Source: Cyanobacteria bacterium UBA11153 | Lineage (GTDB): Bacteria; Cyanobacteriota; Cyanobacteriia; Cyanobacteriales; Coleofasciculaceae | Length of the DNA: 20,840 nucleotides | Reading direction: 5' to 3' | Assembly (NCBI GenBank): GCA_003511885.1 | Contig: DOIX01000376.1 | Span: 1-20,840, forward strand | Shown: positions 1 to 6,575 of the stretch, in pieces | Numbering within the stretch: position 1 is the first letter of the stretch | Layout: each line of letters begins with the position of its first letter | Position numbers and translations under genes: made by a program | Notes under the pieces: generated by a model | Seen by the model: only the letters and a program-made list of their open reading frames with translations | Databases searched by the model: none | Told to the model about the DNA's origin: nothing

Positions 1-43
1 GCACACTAAGTACGGTAGACCCGTTATTAGAAAATTGGTATAA

Positions 44-1291
44 CTAGTTTGGCTTGTCATTAGACCAAATAATGACAGTTTGGTTGTCTTTTGTTGGGGC
101 AAAAACTATATAACTTTCATATTTACCACTTTTGAGTGTATAAAGAGTACCTCCGCCGTAATTACCTTCATTTGATAATGGTTCTAATTTGTAATTTTTT
201 AGGTATAAGTTTAACGCATCAATAAGTTGATTGTTAGAAACAGGACTGTTTGATGTAGTTTTTATCGCTTTTTTTAAAATAAAATTGCTGGTTTGAAATT
301 TATCTTTGTCTGCCAGAGTGTCCAAATCTGTATCTGGATTAAAATTTTGAAGTTTATACTGCTTTTTGACGAAGGCAATTGCTTCAAATAAATATCCTAC
401 CAACATCTCATCTTTTCTATCTTCTGTCTCAGCATCAATTAATTGAGCCATGGTGTAATTTTTGGACTCAAGATAAATAACTGTTTTGCCACCTTTGACA
501 ATTAAATGCAGGTAGTTGGTTTCACTACCTGTAGAATTAGAAATTTCATAAATTTTCAAATTACTTTCGCCAGTAGTGAGAGGTTTAGGAGGCTTAAAGT
601 TTGAACTTTTCTGTAGTTCTCTTTCAAAATATGAAGATACATTACCCAAAATATCGGTAGTATGAAAGATATAAGCAGCCTCATCGAATTGCGATCGCAA
701 TACGCCACCGGATCCCTTTTCTGCTCCTGGATAACGGGGAAATTGTGCAAAAAAATTCACAATCGGCGCAGGTGTATTATTCCCTGTGCCTGAAGAAGGT
801 GGAGAGGATGGTTTGTTGGAATTATCTGGTAAATTTTGTGGTTTTTTAGAATTATCTGGTGAATCTGGTGACTTATGAGATTCGTCTGGTAAATCTCGTG
901 ACTTTTTGTGTTTTTGTTTTGGCTTGGAATTTCGTCGAAGATTGGGTTTAACTAAGTCTTGGCTGGTTTCATTATCTGGTGTATTTTCAGTTTGAAATAC
1001 CCGACGGGCAACAGCCACTTCTGGAAAAACTGATTTACTTGGCTGAGGGGAAGATTCAGGAGTGGGTTTGGGCGAAAATTGAGGAGAAACCTGAGAAGAA
1101 GAATTAGTAGTAGCAGGTAACTTGGTAATCTTCACTATTTCCTGTTTTTTAGGAGGTTTCGACTTATCCAAATCAAAAGGTGCGGGTAGCATCAGCACTA
1201 TCCCATGGAGCGTTAAGGAAATGAGGAAGACAGGCTGGAGTAGGAGTCGTGCAGCAGTTGGTAGGTTTTTCAGAAAATAGGGCGATTTCAT
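44..1291 (-). CDS. Membrane-anchored proline-rich protein, TonB-like architecture
   Basis: The product is 415 residues. A single hydrophobic segment at about residues 16-39 follows a short basic N-terminus, giving a likely inner-membrane anchor with the rest on the periplasmic side. Residues 45-175 form a Pro/Ser/Lys-rich linker with repeated PDNS/PDSP-type units, visible in the DNA as repeated ttatctggt-like stretches. The C-terminal part (about 180-415) looks globular and I do not recognise it. Anchor plus extended linker plus terminal domain is the layout of TonB-type energy-coupling proteins, but I see no TonB C-terminal signature, so the similarity is only architectural. The start at 1291 gives a sensible signal-anchor; no clear Shine-Dalgarno is visible. 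It lies downstream of cas6 on the same strand, separated by 389 bases, so it is probably an unrelated chromosomal neighbour. Confidence 0.6.
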   Translation of the reverse strand: MKSPYFLKNLPTAARLLLQPVFLISLTLHGIVLMLPAPFDLDKSKPPKKQEIVKITKLPATTNSSSQVSPQFSPKPTPESSPQPSKSVFPEVAVARRVFQTENTPDNETSQDLVKPNLRRNSKPKQKHKKSRDLPDESHKSPDSPDNSKKPQNLPDNSNKPSSPPSSGTGNNTPAPIVNFFAQFPRYPGAEKGSGGVLRSQFDEAAYIFHTTDILGNVSSYFERELQKSSNFKPPKPLTTGESNLKIYEISNSTGSETNYLHLIVKGGKTVIYLESKNYTMAQLIDAETEDRKDEMLVGYLFEAIAFVKKQYKLQNFNPDTDLDTLADKDKFQTSNFILKKAIKTTSNSPVSNNQLIDALNLYLKNYKLEPLSNEGNYGGGTLYTLKSGKYESYIVFAPTKDNQTVIIWSNDKPN

Positions 1292-1680
1292 AACGGTAGT
1301 TTAACGCTCTAGCTGAGAAGCGAGCAAATTCAACCTCCTTACTGGCATGATATAGCAAGGGACTGGGGGCTATCAGGCTAGGGGATAGGGAAGAAAGCTC
1401 TGAAATCAAGGCTTTCAGGAATTTAGAGCGGCTTAACCGCTACTTAGGTTGCTATATAACACCACATCAGAGTTGATTACTCAAATCTAGACGTATGACT
1501 GGGGAATTTAGAGCCAGGGATGTCTGTGGGATGATGATAATTTCCCATCGCCATGCTTCAAAGGGCGCTAATATCGATATTCTGATGGTTGGATTGGGGA
1601 TATTGCGATCGGCTTGGCTGCTGCTGAAGGCAATCGTGTTAACATTTCCATTAAAAATCAAAACTCTCTTCCCCCATTCC
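1292..1680. other. Gene-poor spacer between the envelope protein gene and cas6
   Basis: I see no gene here that I can support. Open frames run on both strands (minus 1467-1712, plus 1495-1725) and are largely antisense to each other. Neither product resembles a family I know, and both run into the 3' end of cas6. A small dyad, AGCGG-CTTAA-CCGCT, lies near 1427-1441. The minus-strand frame could be the tail of a lost gene, but nothing in the sequence supports that strongly. Confidence 0.4.
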
Positions 1681-2787
1681 CTATTCAACGCTTCGAGCAT
1701 CCGCTGTCTCATTCCCCATATTTAAAACACGACGGGCTAGTTTGACGTAAGTCTTAACTGTTTGATATGGCATATCTAAATCAGCGGCTATATCTATTAA
1801 GGATTCTCCTCTTTCTTGTCTGGCTAAAATTGTGGCTCTAGTTTGGCAAACATTGGTTGCCCTTTCTCCGCCTTTGCGTTTTTGATTTGCCATTAATATA
1901 GTGGTTAATTCTTCAATCCGTTTGGCGAGGATAGTTTGGTGTAATAATGTTTCTAGGGCAGTGGGTGGCATACTCCAACCTAGGGAAGTTTGTCCTAATC
2001 CAAATGGGGTTTTATGCCCAGTGCCGCAATAAGGGGCGAATTTTCCGAGGGTGAAGAATAGTTGGACAAATTCTGGTTTTTGGTAGGCATTATTAGTTAA
2101 GCTATATTCAATTGAACCGATAAATCCGGTGACTTTTCCTTGTTTGCCTGCTGCGACTTTGACTGATTCTAGTTGATGGCGAGTAATAATCACTGATTCG
2201 TCTATCCAGGTGAGAAATCCGGCTTCGTCGTCTATGGGAATACCGGAAAATTCTTGCCATCGGCGGAGGTAACTGTGAAATACATTTACTGGTAAAGGTA
2301 AGGGGAAATGATGCCCTTTGCGCCGAAAACTGGTGGGGGAAGTAAAACTTAAGGTGAGAGTTTTTTCGATTTCGGTTTGGTAAAGCTGACTGTAGGTAGT
2401 GGGGGGTAAACTAAAGGCAATAGATTGAATTTCTAAGGGAGAATAGCGCAAGTTGATGATGGGGGATAATTCTGATAACCAATCCCGCATCCAATCGACT
2501 ACGGTTTGGGAAAAGGCGGTAATTCTCCAGTGATAGGTTTTGCCTGCTACTAGTTGTAATGTGCCTTTGCTGGTGGCGATTTCTCCCGCAAATCCCGAAA
2601 TGGTGAAGGGTTTGGATTCCGCATCGTGGAGGAATGCCGATAATTCTGGATTGAATAATCGCACTTTGTCTAGAAACCAAGCGTGGAGGGTGGTGGTGTA
2701 TTGAGGGTAGAGGGTGGCTGTTTTTTGAGGAATGACTGCAAAGATTAAGCCGACTAGTTGGGTGTTGGGTTTGAGTTGGATGTTCAT
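1681..2787 (-). CDS. cas6: CRISPR pre-crRNA endoribonuclease Cas6 with C-terminal helix-turn-helix extension
   Basis: Cas6 cleaves the CRISPR transcript inside each repeat, leaving the 8-nt crRNA 5' tag. With the start at 2787 the product is 368 residues, longer than the usual 240-300. Residues 1-270 carry the RAMP fold; the glycine-rich loop is CGTGHKTPFGLG at about 254-265. Residues about 318-355 (containing RGESLIDIAADLDMPYQTVKTY) read as a helix-turn-helix with a basic flank, so the protein may also bind nucleic acid. An upstream in-frame ATG at 2847 would add 20 residues, but these are encoded by a CRISPR repeat and spacer remnant, so I prefer MNIQLKPNTQ at 2787. No clear Shine-Dalgarno is present at either start. 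It lies directly downstream of the two-repeat remnant and about 2.4 kb beyond the end of the main cas operon, on the same strand. Confidence 0.88.
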   Translation of the reverse strand: MNIQLKPNTQLVGLIFAVIPQKTATLYPQYTTTLHAWFLDKVRLFNPELSAFLHDAESKPFTISGFAGEIATSKGTLQLVAGKTYHWRITAFSQTVVDWMRDWLSELSPIINLRYSPLEIQSIAFSLPPTTYSQLYQTEIEKTLTLSFTSPTSFRRKGHHFPLPLPVNVFHSYLRRWQEFSGIPIDDEAGFLTWIDESVIITRHQLESVKVAAGKQGKVTGFIGSIEYSLTNNAYQKPEFVQLFFTLGKFAPYCGTGHKTPFGLGQTSLGWSMPPTALETLLHQTILAKRIEELTTILMANQKRKGGERATNVCQTRATILARQERGESLIDIAADLDMPYQTVKTYVKLARRVLNMGNETADARSVE

Positions 2788-2794
2788 TTTTGGG

Positions 2795-2894
2795 GTTTTA
2801 GTCCCCTTGCGGGGAAGTGGTGAAAGCTGAATCAACTGTTCAATCACCAGACTAGAGGCGTGTTTCCATCCCCTTGCGGGGTAAGTCGAAAGAC
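2795..2894 (-). CRISPR. Two-repeat CRISPR remnant next to cas6
   Basis: Two related units lie at 2795-2826 and 2862-2894, separated by a 35-base spacer (2827-2861). Both contain CCCC-TTGC-GGGG on the plus strand, which reads CCCC-GCAA-GGGG (a GNRA tetraloop stem) on the minus strand. The right unit then ends ATGGAAAC on the minus strand, the same 8-base tag as the main array; the left unit ends ACTAAAAC and is degenerate. Outside the stem and tag the sequence differs from the main array (it ends gtaagtcgaaagac instead of aagcggacttggaaag), so this was a different repeat type. The degenerate left unit lies just before the cas6 start, as expected for the trailer end of a minus-strand array. Confidence 0.65.
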
Positions 2895-3042
2895 TTATTT
2901 AAGTATTCAAAACACTTAATTCCTCTAGTAATTTAGATTATAAATTGACAAGTTCAAAAAGTCAATCTACCACTAATTTAATCAATCCTTAAGGTAATCT
3001 TATTGCTATTGTATTTTTCCTCCACTCTTCTTGTTGCTTATG

Positions 3043-3516
3043 TTAATCAAATTGAGAAAGCACGATTTCCTTATCAGGGAAATCAGCTACTAGTTTTAGA
3101 CTGCCACCTAGAGTCTGGATATAGCGAGAGAGAGTAGAGATAGAAATATCATCTTGCTCCTCTATATTGGAGAAATTAGACTCAAAATATTCGATATTTT
3201 TTCTCATATTATCATCTGTATACCCCGAAGACTTTTGCAGCTCCATAAGGGTAAGATAGAGTGAGGCAAGTTGAGCGCGAGTTTCACTCTCGACTATTTG
3301 TTCAGGTGTCATTTGATTTCGCAATTGACCAATAATAAACTGGAGCGATCCAAGTTCACCATGAGTTTCGCTCTCTATCTTTTCCTCATGTGTCATCCGC
3401 TTGCGCAATTCATTAAGGGTGAGATATAGTGACTCAAATTGAGCGCGAGTTTCGTTTTGTGCCCTGCGCTCCGGTGTCATCCGGTTACGCAATTCATTAA
3501 AAGATTTTGTTCTCAT
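3043..3516 (-). CDS. HigA-like XRE-family antitoxin with threefold N-terminal repeat
   Basis: The product is 157 residues and should be the antitoxin partner of the gene just upstream. The C-terminal part ends with ISTLSRYIQTLGGSLKLVA, the end of the XRE/HigA fold (the usual form is YISTLRRYVEALGGELEIVA). Ordinary HigA proteins have one N-terminal LR..M(S/T)PE..A..E segment. Here three 28-residue units stand in tandem at residues 9-36, 37-64 and 65-92 (for example LRNRMTPERRAQNETRAQF, LRKRMTHEEKIESETHGEL and LRNQMTPEQIVESETRAQL). The usual DNA-recognition helix region looks weakened (residues 93-125, rich in D, N and E), so DNA binding may be altered. The start overlaps the toxin stop (ATG 3516, toxin end 3513), implying translational coupling. 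Confidence 0.72.
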   Translation of the reverse strand: MRTKSFNELRNRMTPERRAQNETRAQFESLYLTLNELRKRMTHEEKIESETHGELGSLQFIIGQLRNQMTPEQIVESETRAQLASLYLTLMELQKSSGYTDDNMRKNIEYFESNFSNIEEQDDISISTLSRYIQTLGGSLKLVADFPDKEIVLSQFD

Positions 3517-3872
3517 ATTAATCCTTCATTCTTAAGCTCTTTTAACAACTCATTGTAGAGCTTATCTGCTTTTGGTACATTCTCTTCATACCAGCGATCA
3601 TTACCCTTTTTGCTACCTCCTACAAGGAGAACTGCAACTCTACGAGGATCGAATGCGTACAAGATTCGATACGGCTCCCTTTTATGTTGTACCCGAAGTT
3701 CTCTGAGATGTGAGTGTCGAGATTCCTTGATGCCTGAAGTATAGGGAAAGGGAAGGTTGGGTCCCATTTCTTCAAGACGCTTTACAACAACATCGATAGA
3801 GTCTTGCATTTCTTCATCAAGTGTTTTCCACCACTGCTCAAACTCGTCTGTATACTCTACTTCGTATGCCAT
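3513..3872 (-). CDS. HigB-like toxin, RelE/ParE superfamily (phage-derived Gp49-like)
   Basis: The product is 119 residues from MAYEVEYTDEF. The pattern matches HigB/Gp49-like mRNA interferases: an N-terminal EYTDEFEQWWKTL helix, then a strand block with LRELRVQH, EPYRILYAFDPRRVAVLLVGGSK, and a C-terminal helical stretch ending in ADKLYNELL. The family cleaves mRNA at the ribosome. An upstream in-frame start at 4007 adds 45 residues of low-complexity sequence not typical of the family, so I chose 3872. Toxin-first order and the overlap with the antitoxin are usual for higBA. All visible parts of the toxin are intact. Confidence 0.82.
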   Translation of the reverse strand: MAYEVEYTDEFEQWWKTLDEEMQDSIDVVVKRLEEMGPNLPFPYTSGIKESRHSHLRELRVQHKREPYRILYAFDPRRVAVLLVGGSKKGNDRWYEENVPKADKLYNELLKELKNEGLI

Positions 3873-4054
3873 GTTATCTATTATTGTTAAGAAATTCGCT
3901 GTTCTGTTTGCTGTTTGAAAAGTTGATTCAGTCGCTGGTGCAGGGCTTGCTCGATCTGACACTTGAAGAGTTGGATCGGGTAAGTCCGGAAGTTTTAACC
4001 TATACATACGTTTGTTTTCCTGGATTCCTTATCGAAGTTGACCAATGAATCTGG

Positions 4055-4456
4055 TTAACTATGAGCCTTATAGTCTATATTAGCACTGTGGAGAGATATC
4101 CAGCGGGAATTACGCAAAACCCCTAGTGAGCAAGATGCAAGCCTAACGACAGGCTTCGCCAACGCACTACATCTACCATCACCAACGTGAACGGGAATTA
4201 TAAATTCTTGACTGTCTATAATTACTCTACCTTCATATAGGTCAAAAAAATCTTCTCCTCGTGCTGTTCCTAGCCTAATCTTTGACCTAATTAAAGGCCA
4301 CTCCAATGCTTCTATATCTTGAAAATTAATTGCCAGGTAACCTGTGGTAAAACCTGTGTCAAGCAAGACTTCTACCGGAAAAATCTCGCCATTCGATGCA
4401 ATCAATTCCATCTCAAAAAATAATTCCCCATATTCACCAAACCTACCTGATATCAT
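4055..4456 (-). CDS. Retropepsin-like (clan AA) aspartyl protease family protein
   Basis: The product is 133 residues. The VLLDTGFTTGYLAI stretch at about residues 30-43 supplies the single DTG catalytic motif (Asp33) of retropepsin-like proteases, which act as homodimers. The middle part (EGRVIIDSQEFIIPVHVGD) fits the second hairpin of the fold. Towards the C-terminus the reading CSALAKPVVRLAS comes from a palindromic stretch near 4136-4166 (aagcctaacgacaggctt), which looks like an inserted dispersed repeat kept in frame before SLGVLRNS, the usual LG element. The protein may therefore be altered there. It overlaps the upstream small gene by ATGA (4453-4456), so the two are co-translated. Substrate unknown. 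Confidence 0.62.
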   Translation of the reverse strand: MISGRFGEYGELFFEMELIASNGEIFPVEVLLDTGFTTGYLAINFQDIEALEWPLIRSKIRLGTARGEDFFDLYEGRVIIDSQEFIIPVHVGDGRCSALAKPVVRLASCSLGVLRNSRWISLHSANIDYKAHS

Positions 4457-4776
4457 ATTCGACCACAGACTCCTGTTTCATTAAGACGAAAGGTTGTTAA
4501 CATTACATCCTTATCGCCATACTGAGTTTTAATTTTTTGGATAATACCGAGGAATTCGGGATCGATTAAGTATTCGCCACTGTCTGGTTCTATTGCAATG
4601 AACCAGTTATAATATTTTTCGATCAATTCCGGTCGTAATCGTTCAAATATTTCTCTACAGCGCAAACCTATTTTAGTTCTTTCTACTTTGCGTCTTGCTA
4701 ATTCTTCTGGCGGTGTATTTCGTTCGGGAAAAATTCTACCGCGTCGGGGTTTTGGCTTCTCAGATAATTCAGCCAT
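4453..4776 (-). CDS. Small charged protein paired with the aspartyl protease, function unknown
   Basis: The product is 107 residues. The N-terminus is basic and Pro-rich (KPKPRRGRIFPERNTPPEE), followed by a helix with CREIFERLRPELIEKYYNWFIAIEP and a short strand region containing DPEFLGIIQKIKTQYG. I recall no characterised family. The stop overlaps the protease start, so the pair forms a two-gene unit of toxin-antitoxin size. It begins only 25 bases downstream of the CRISPR-leader-like block at 4801-5007, whose minus-strand promoter would transcribe it. Confidence 0.5.
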   Translation of the reverse strand: MAELSEKPKPRRGRIFPERNTPPEELARRKVERTKIGLRCREIFERLRPELIEKYYNWFIAIEPDSGEYLIDPEFLGIIQKIKTQYGDKDVMLTTFRLNETGVCGRI

Positions 4777-4855
4777 ATTATTTTATAAAAAGATGAGGGC
4801 TTTTCCAATCAAAAATTGACTCAAAAACGCACTTCAAACCCTTACTCTGTAAGGC

Positions 4856-4912
4856 ATCGACACCACTCAACCAAAAATATAGGGTTTGGGCGATTTGGCG
4901 AGTGGTGTCGAT
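4856..4912 (-). ncRNA. Structured leader hairpin with possible pseudoknot, copy 1
   Basis: ATCGACACCACTC (4856-4868) is perfectly complementary to GAGTGGTGTCGAT (4900-4912). In the second copy (20273-20329) the variable part changes on both arms (CACCACTC to CGCATCTC and GAGTGGTG to GAGATGTG), keeping pairing with one G-U. The loop segment AGGGTTTG (4881-4888) is complementary to CAAACCCT (4835-4842) outside the stem, which would make an H-type pseudoknot; this pairing is kept in copy 2. On the plus strand the stem is followed by nine T, so a plus-strand terminator is the alternative reading. Structure is seen in the sequence; function is inferred. Confidence 0.5.
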
Positions 4913-4974
4913 TTTTTTTTGGCACGGATTTGCCTATGAAATTGTCTAGGTTCGGCAAGGGGGTTATCCATATA

Positions 4975-5002
4975 ATTATACCATTCAGCCGCTAGGTGTC
5001 AA
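4975..5002 (-). promoter_or_regulatory. Sigma-70-type promoter of the orphan leader
   Basis: On the minus strand, TTGACA (4997-5002) and TATAAT (4975-4980) are both perfect consensus boxes with a 16-base spacer. Transcription would run left through the hairpin at 4856-4912 into the small gene and protease. The equivalent boxes are conserved in the main leader. Confidence 0.7.
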
Positions 5003-5079
5003 GTCTGAGCGAACTAGGGGAATGGGAAATGGGGAACAACGAAAGTCAAGACATATTAGCAGAAGAAAAAGCAGGATTA

Positions 5080-5244
5080 TAAGTATTATTTCAGTCAACG
5101 CATTTGACTTATATATTGGTAATGGTGCGTTAGCTACGCATAACGCACCCTACAGATAGAAGGTAATGGTGCGTTAGCTACGCATAACGCACCCTACAGA
5201 TAGAAGTTTGGCGTAAGTATTATTTCAGTCAACACATTTGACTT
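5080..5244. repeat. Nested duplication: palindromic repeat pair inside duplicated gene tail
   Basis: Two adjacent 44-base units (5118-5161 and 5162-5205) are identical and each holds the near-palindrome GGTGCGTTAGC-TACGC-ATAACGCACC, a dispersed repeat type common in cyanobacteria. They are bracketed by a 31-base direct repeat, taagtattatttcagtcaac onward, at 5080-5110 and 5214-5244 (one mismatch). The right copy contains the stop of the gene ending at 5225, so the left copy is a duplicated gene tail. The palindromes lie just after the last gene of the operon and could act as a transcript end or stabiliser. Confidence 0.75.
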
Positions 5245-5845
5245 TTTTTATACTACCATCCTCTTTCAATTCTACAATCTCAACTTTAACAGTTTGTTTC
5301 TCAGTCAGAGAGTTAGCTTTTTTCGGTTCTTTTTCTGTTAGTTTGATGGTTCCCAAAATCTGGTATGTTACCTTATTTCCCTTAACGGCTGTAACTGTAG
5401 CTTCCATAATGTCACCCACGGTAAAATTATGACTGCTAATCGCCTCGGCAATTTCCGCTTGACGCGCTGATTCAATAACTGGTGCGGTGATTTCTCCAAT
5501 TGTGCCGGAATTTTTGTAATAGCGCATTAGACGAGATACCCAGCCTAAAATTTGCAGGAGAATTGCAGCATCATCTTGATAGGCTTTGAGATATTTAGTA
5601 CAAGCTTTGTCGATATTGTTGTAATATTCGGAAGTCTTCTGACTGTGCCCGATTAATTTGCCATTTCTGACTAGGGCTTTGAGATAGTCAAAAAATCTGG
5701 TTCCAGCTTTGTCTTGGTGGGAGTAAGTGCGGAGATATGCTAGTGCTTTTCCTAGTTCGTTGACATCTGTGTTATCTTTGACTAGGGTTTTTGCGATGTT
5801 ATGGGCTATTTCCCATTGCATTTCGGTGAGAGATACTTCTGTCAT
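5225..5845 (-). CDS. Unrecognised protein at the end of the type III operon, possible OB/S1-like C-terminus
   Basis: From the ATG at 5845 the product is 206 residues. A GTG 24 bases upstream lies in a palindromic repeat, so I chose the ATG. Residues 1 to about 125 are helical and basic (MQWEIAHNIAKTLVKDN, RFFDYLKALVRNGKL, ILLQILGWVSRLMRYYKN). The C-terminal part alternates short strands (FTVGDIMEATVTAVKGNKV, IKLTEKEPKK, VKVEIVELKEDGSIKKVKC), suggesting a small beta-barrel of OB or S1 type; this is inference from pattern only. Position at the 3' end of a type III-D-like operon and a helical N-terminus with an RNA-binding-like tail fit an accessory CRISPR protein. I do not recognise the family. 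The last codons are duplicated downstream. Confidence 0.55.
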   Translation of the reverse strand: MTEVSLTEMQWEIAHNIAKTLVKDNTDVNELGKALAYLRTYSHQDKAGTRFFDYLKALVRNGKLIGHSQKTSEYYNNIDKACTKYLKAYQDDAAILLQILGWVSRLMRYYKNSGTIGEITAPVIESARQAEIAEAISSHNFTVGDIMEATVTAVKGNKVTYQILGTIKLTEKEPKKANSLTEKQTVKVEIVELKEDGSIKKVKCVD

Positions 5846-5852
5846 TTTTTTA

Positions 5853-5906
5853 TTGTTTGTAGTAGGCACTTTAGTGCCAATTGTTTGTAGTAGGCACTTT
5901 AGTGCC
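5853..5906. repeat. Tandem GGCACTTTAGTGCC palindromic repeats
   Basis: Two units of ttgtttgtagtaggcact followed by ttagtgcc stand head to tail (5853-5880 and 5881-5906), each holding the palindrome GGCACT-TT-AGTGCC. Variants of the same palindrome occur just upstream of cas10 at 18017-18072. This is a dispersed repeat of cyanobacterial style. Confidence 0.75.
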
Positions 5907-5956
5907 CGGTTATGGGAGATTTGGAAGGACTAAAATGCTTACTACGAACAGATTAT

Positions 5957-6559
5957 TTAAGCACCTAATACCTGTGCGGCTGTCAATTTAATTTCTGGAA
6001 AAGTTCTCGATACGATGGAATCTTGACCTCGATAAGAGGTACACTGATAAAGCCCATTTTCATCGAGTAAGTGGATAAAAACAGTAGGTGTTTTAGGTTT
6101 ACCTAAGTAATGACGACTGCCCAATGCTAGATAATCAACAATCCAATATTCAGGAATTCCTAAACGTTGATATTCTTCGAGCTTATCTACATAATCATCT
6201 TCCCAATTTGTCGATACTACTTCTACTGCTAGTGCTATCGCTTTATCTAAAGCGCCATAACTAGAACGAAAAGTACTCCAATCTGCTTTGTTAATAACGC
6301 TCACATCTGGTTGACGACCTTGATTTTCTCCTGTTTGAATAATAGCAGTATTATTAACTACATAATCTAACTGTAAGCGTCTAATTTCGTCGTTGAAAGC
6401 AAACAAAATAAAAAAGGTTATATCGTCGTGCTGTCTGGTAGCCCGCATTTCAATAATTTCTCCTTCCACTAGTTCATAGATGCCACATCCTTGAGGATAC
6501 CAATCGAGAAATTGATCGAAAGTCAATTTTTGTGTTATTCGTTCGATTGCTTGGATCAT
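5957..6559 (-). CDS. Uma2 family PD-(D/E)XK nuclease-fold protein
   Basis: The product is 200 residues, normal for Uma2. The order is LTFDQFLDW, YELVEGEIIEM, then the nuclease-core residues QPDVSVI (Asp85), AVEVVS (Glu113), DKLEEYQRLGIPEYWIVD (Lys126 onward). Uma2 proteins are very common in cyanobacteria; they have the restriction-endonuclease fold, but their cellular role is mostly unknown. It starts 16 bases after the stop of the RAMP gene at 6576 and is co-directional, so it is probably co-transcribed with the CRISPR operon. Whether it belongs to the CRISPR function or is a passenger cannot be told from sequence. Confidence 0.85.
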   Translation of the reverse strand: MIQAIERITQKLTFDQFLDWYPQGCGIYELVEGEIIEMRATRQHDDITFFILFAFNDEIRRLQLDYVVNNTAIIQTGENQGRQPDVSVINKADWSTFRSSYGALDKAIALAVEVVSTNWEDDYVDKLEEYQRLGIPEYWIVDYLALGSRHYLGKPKTPTVFIHLLDENGLYQCTSYRGQDSIVSRTFPEIKLTAAQVLGA

Positions 6560-6575
6560 TTTAACTGCTCCTAAT

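Larger units (their letters stand above)
4801..5007 (-). promoter_or_regulatory. Orphan CRISPR leader copy (no array beside it)
   Basis: This block matches the leader at 20218-20424 along its length in the same order: ttccaatcaaaaattga, aaacccttac, an atcgac stem, a T9 tract, gattt.cctat, ggttcgg, an attata box, and tgtcaag. In the main array it lies just upstream (on the minus strand) of the repeats. Here the next sequence is the small gene ending at 4776 and no repeat is present. The nearest CRISPR repeats in the same orientation are the remnant at 2795-2894. Confidence 0.7.

Noticed and set aside
44..1291. Assignment as TonB
   Set aside because: Anchor and proline-rich linker fit, but no TonB C-terminal motif is visible.
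1467..1725. Two overlapping antisense open frames downstream of cas6
   Set aside because: No recognisable family, no ribosome binding site seen, and both run into cas6.
2788..2847. 20-residue N-terminal extension of Cas6
   Set aside because: It is encoded by CRISPR repeat and spacer sequence; the ATG at 2787 gives a normal Cas6 start.
3873..4007. 45-residue extension of the HigB-like toxin
   Set aside because: Low-complexity sequence absent from the family; MAYEVEYTDEF at 3872 is the usual start.
4856..4920. Leader hairpin as an ordinary plus-strand terminator
   Set aside because: No plus-strand gene lies upstream to terminate, and the same block sits at a CRISPR leader with a minus-strand promoter. 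Kept as an alternative only.
4801..5007. Retron-type ncRNA
   Set aside because: The long stem recalls retron end repeats, but no reverse transcriptase is present in the window.
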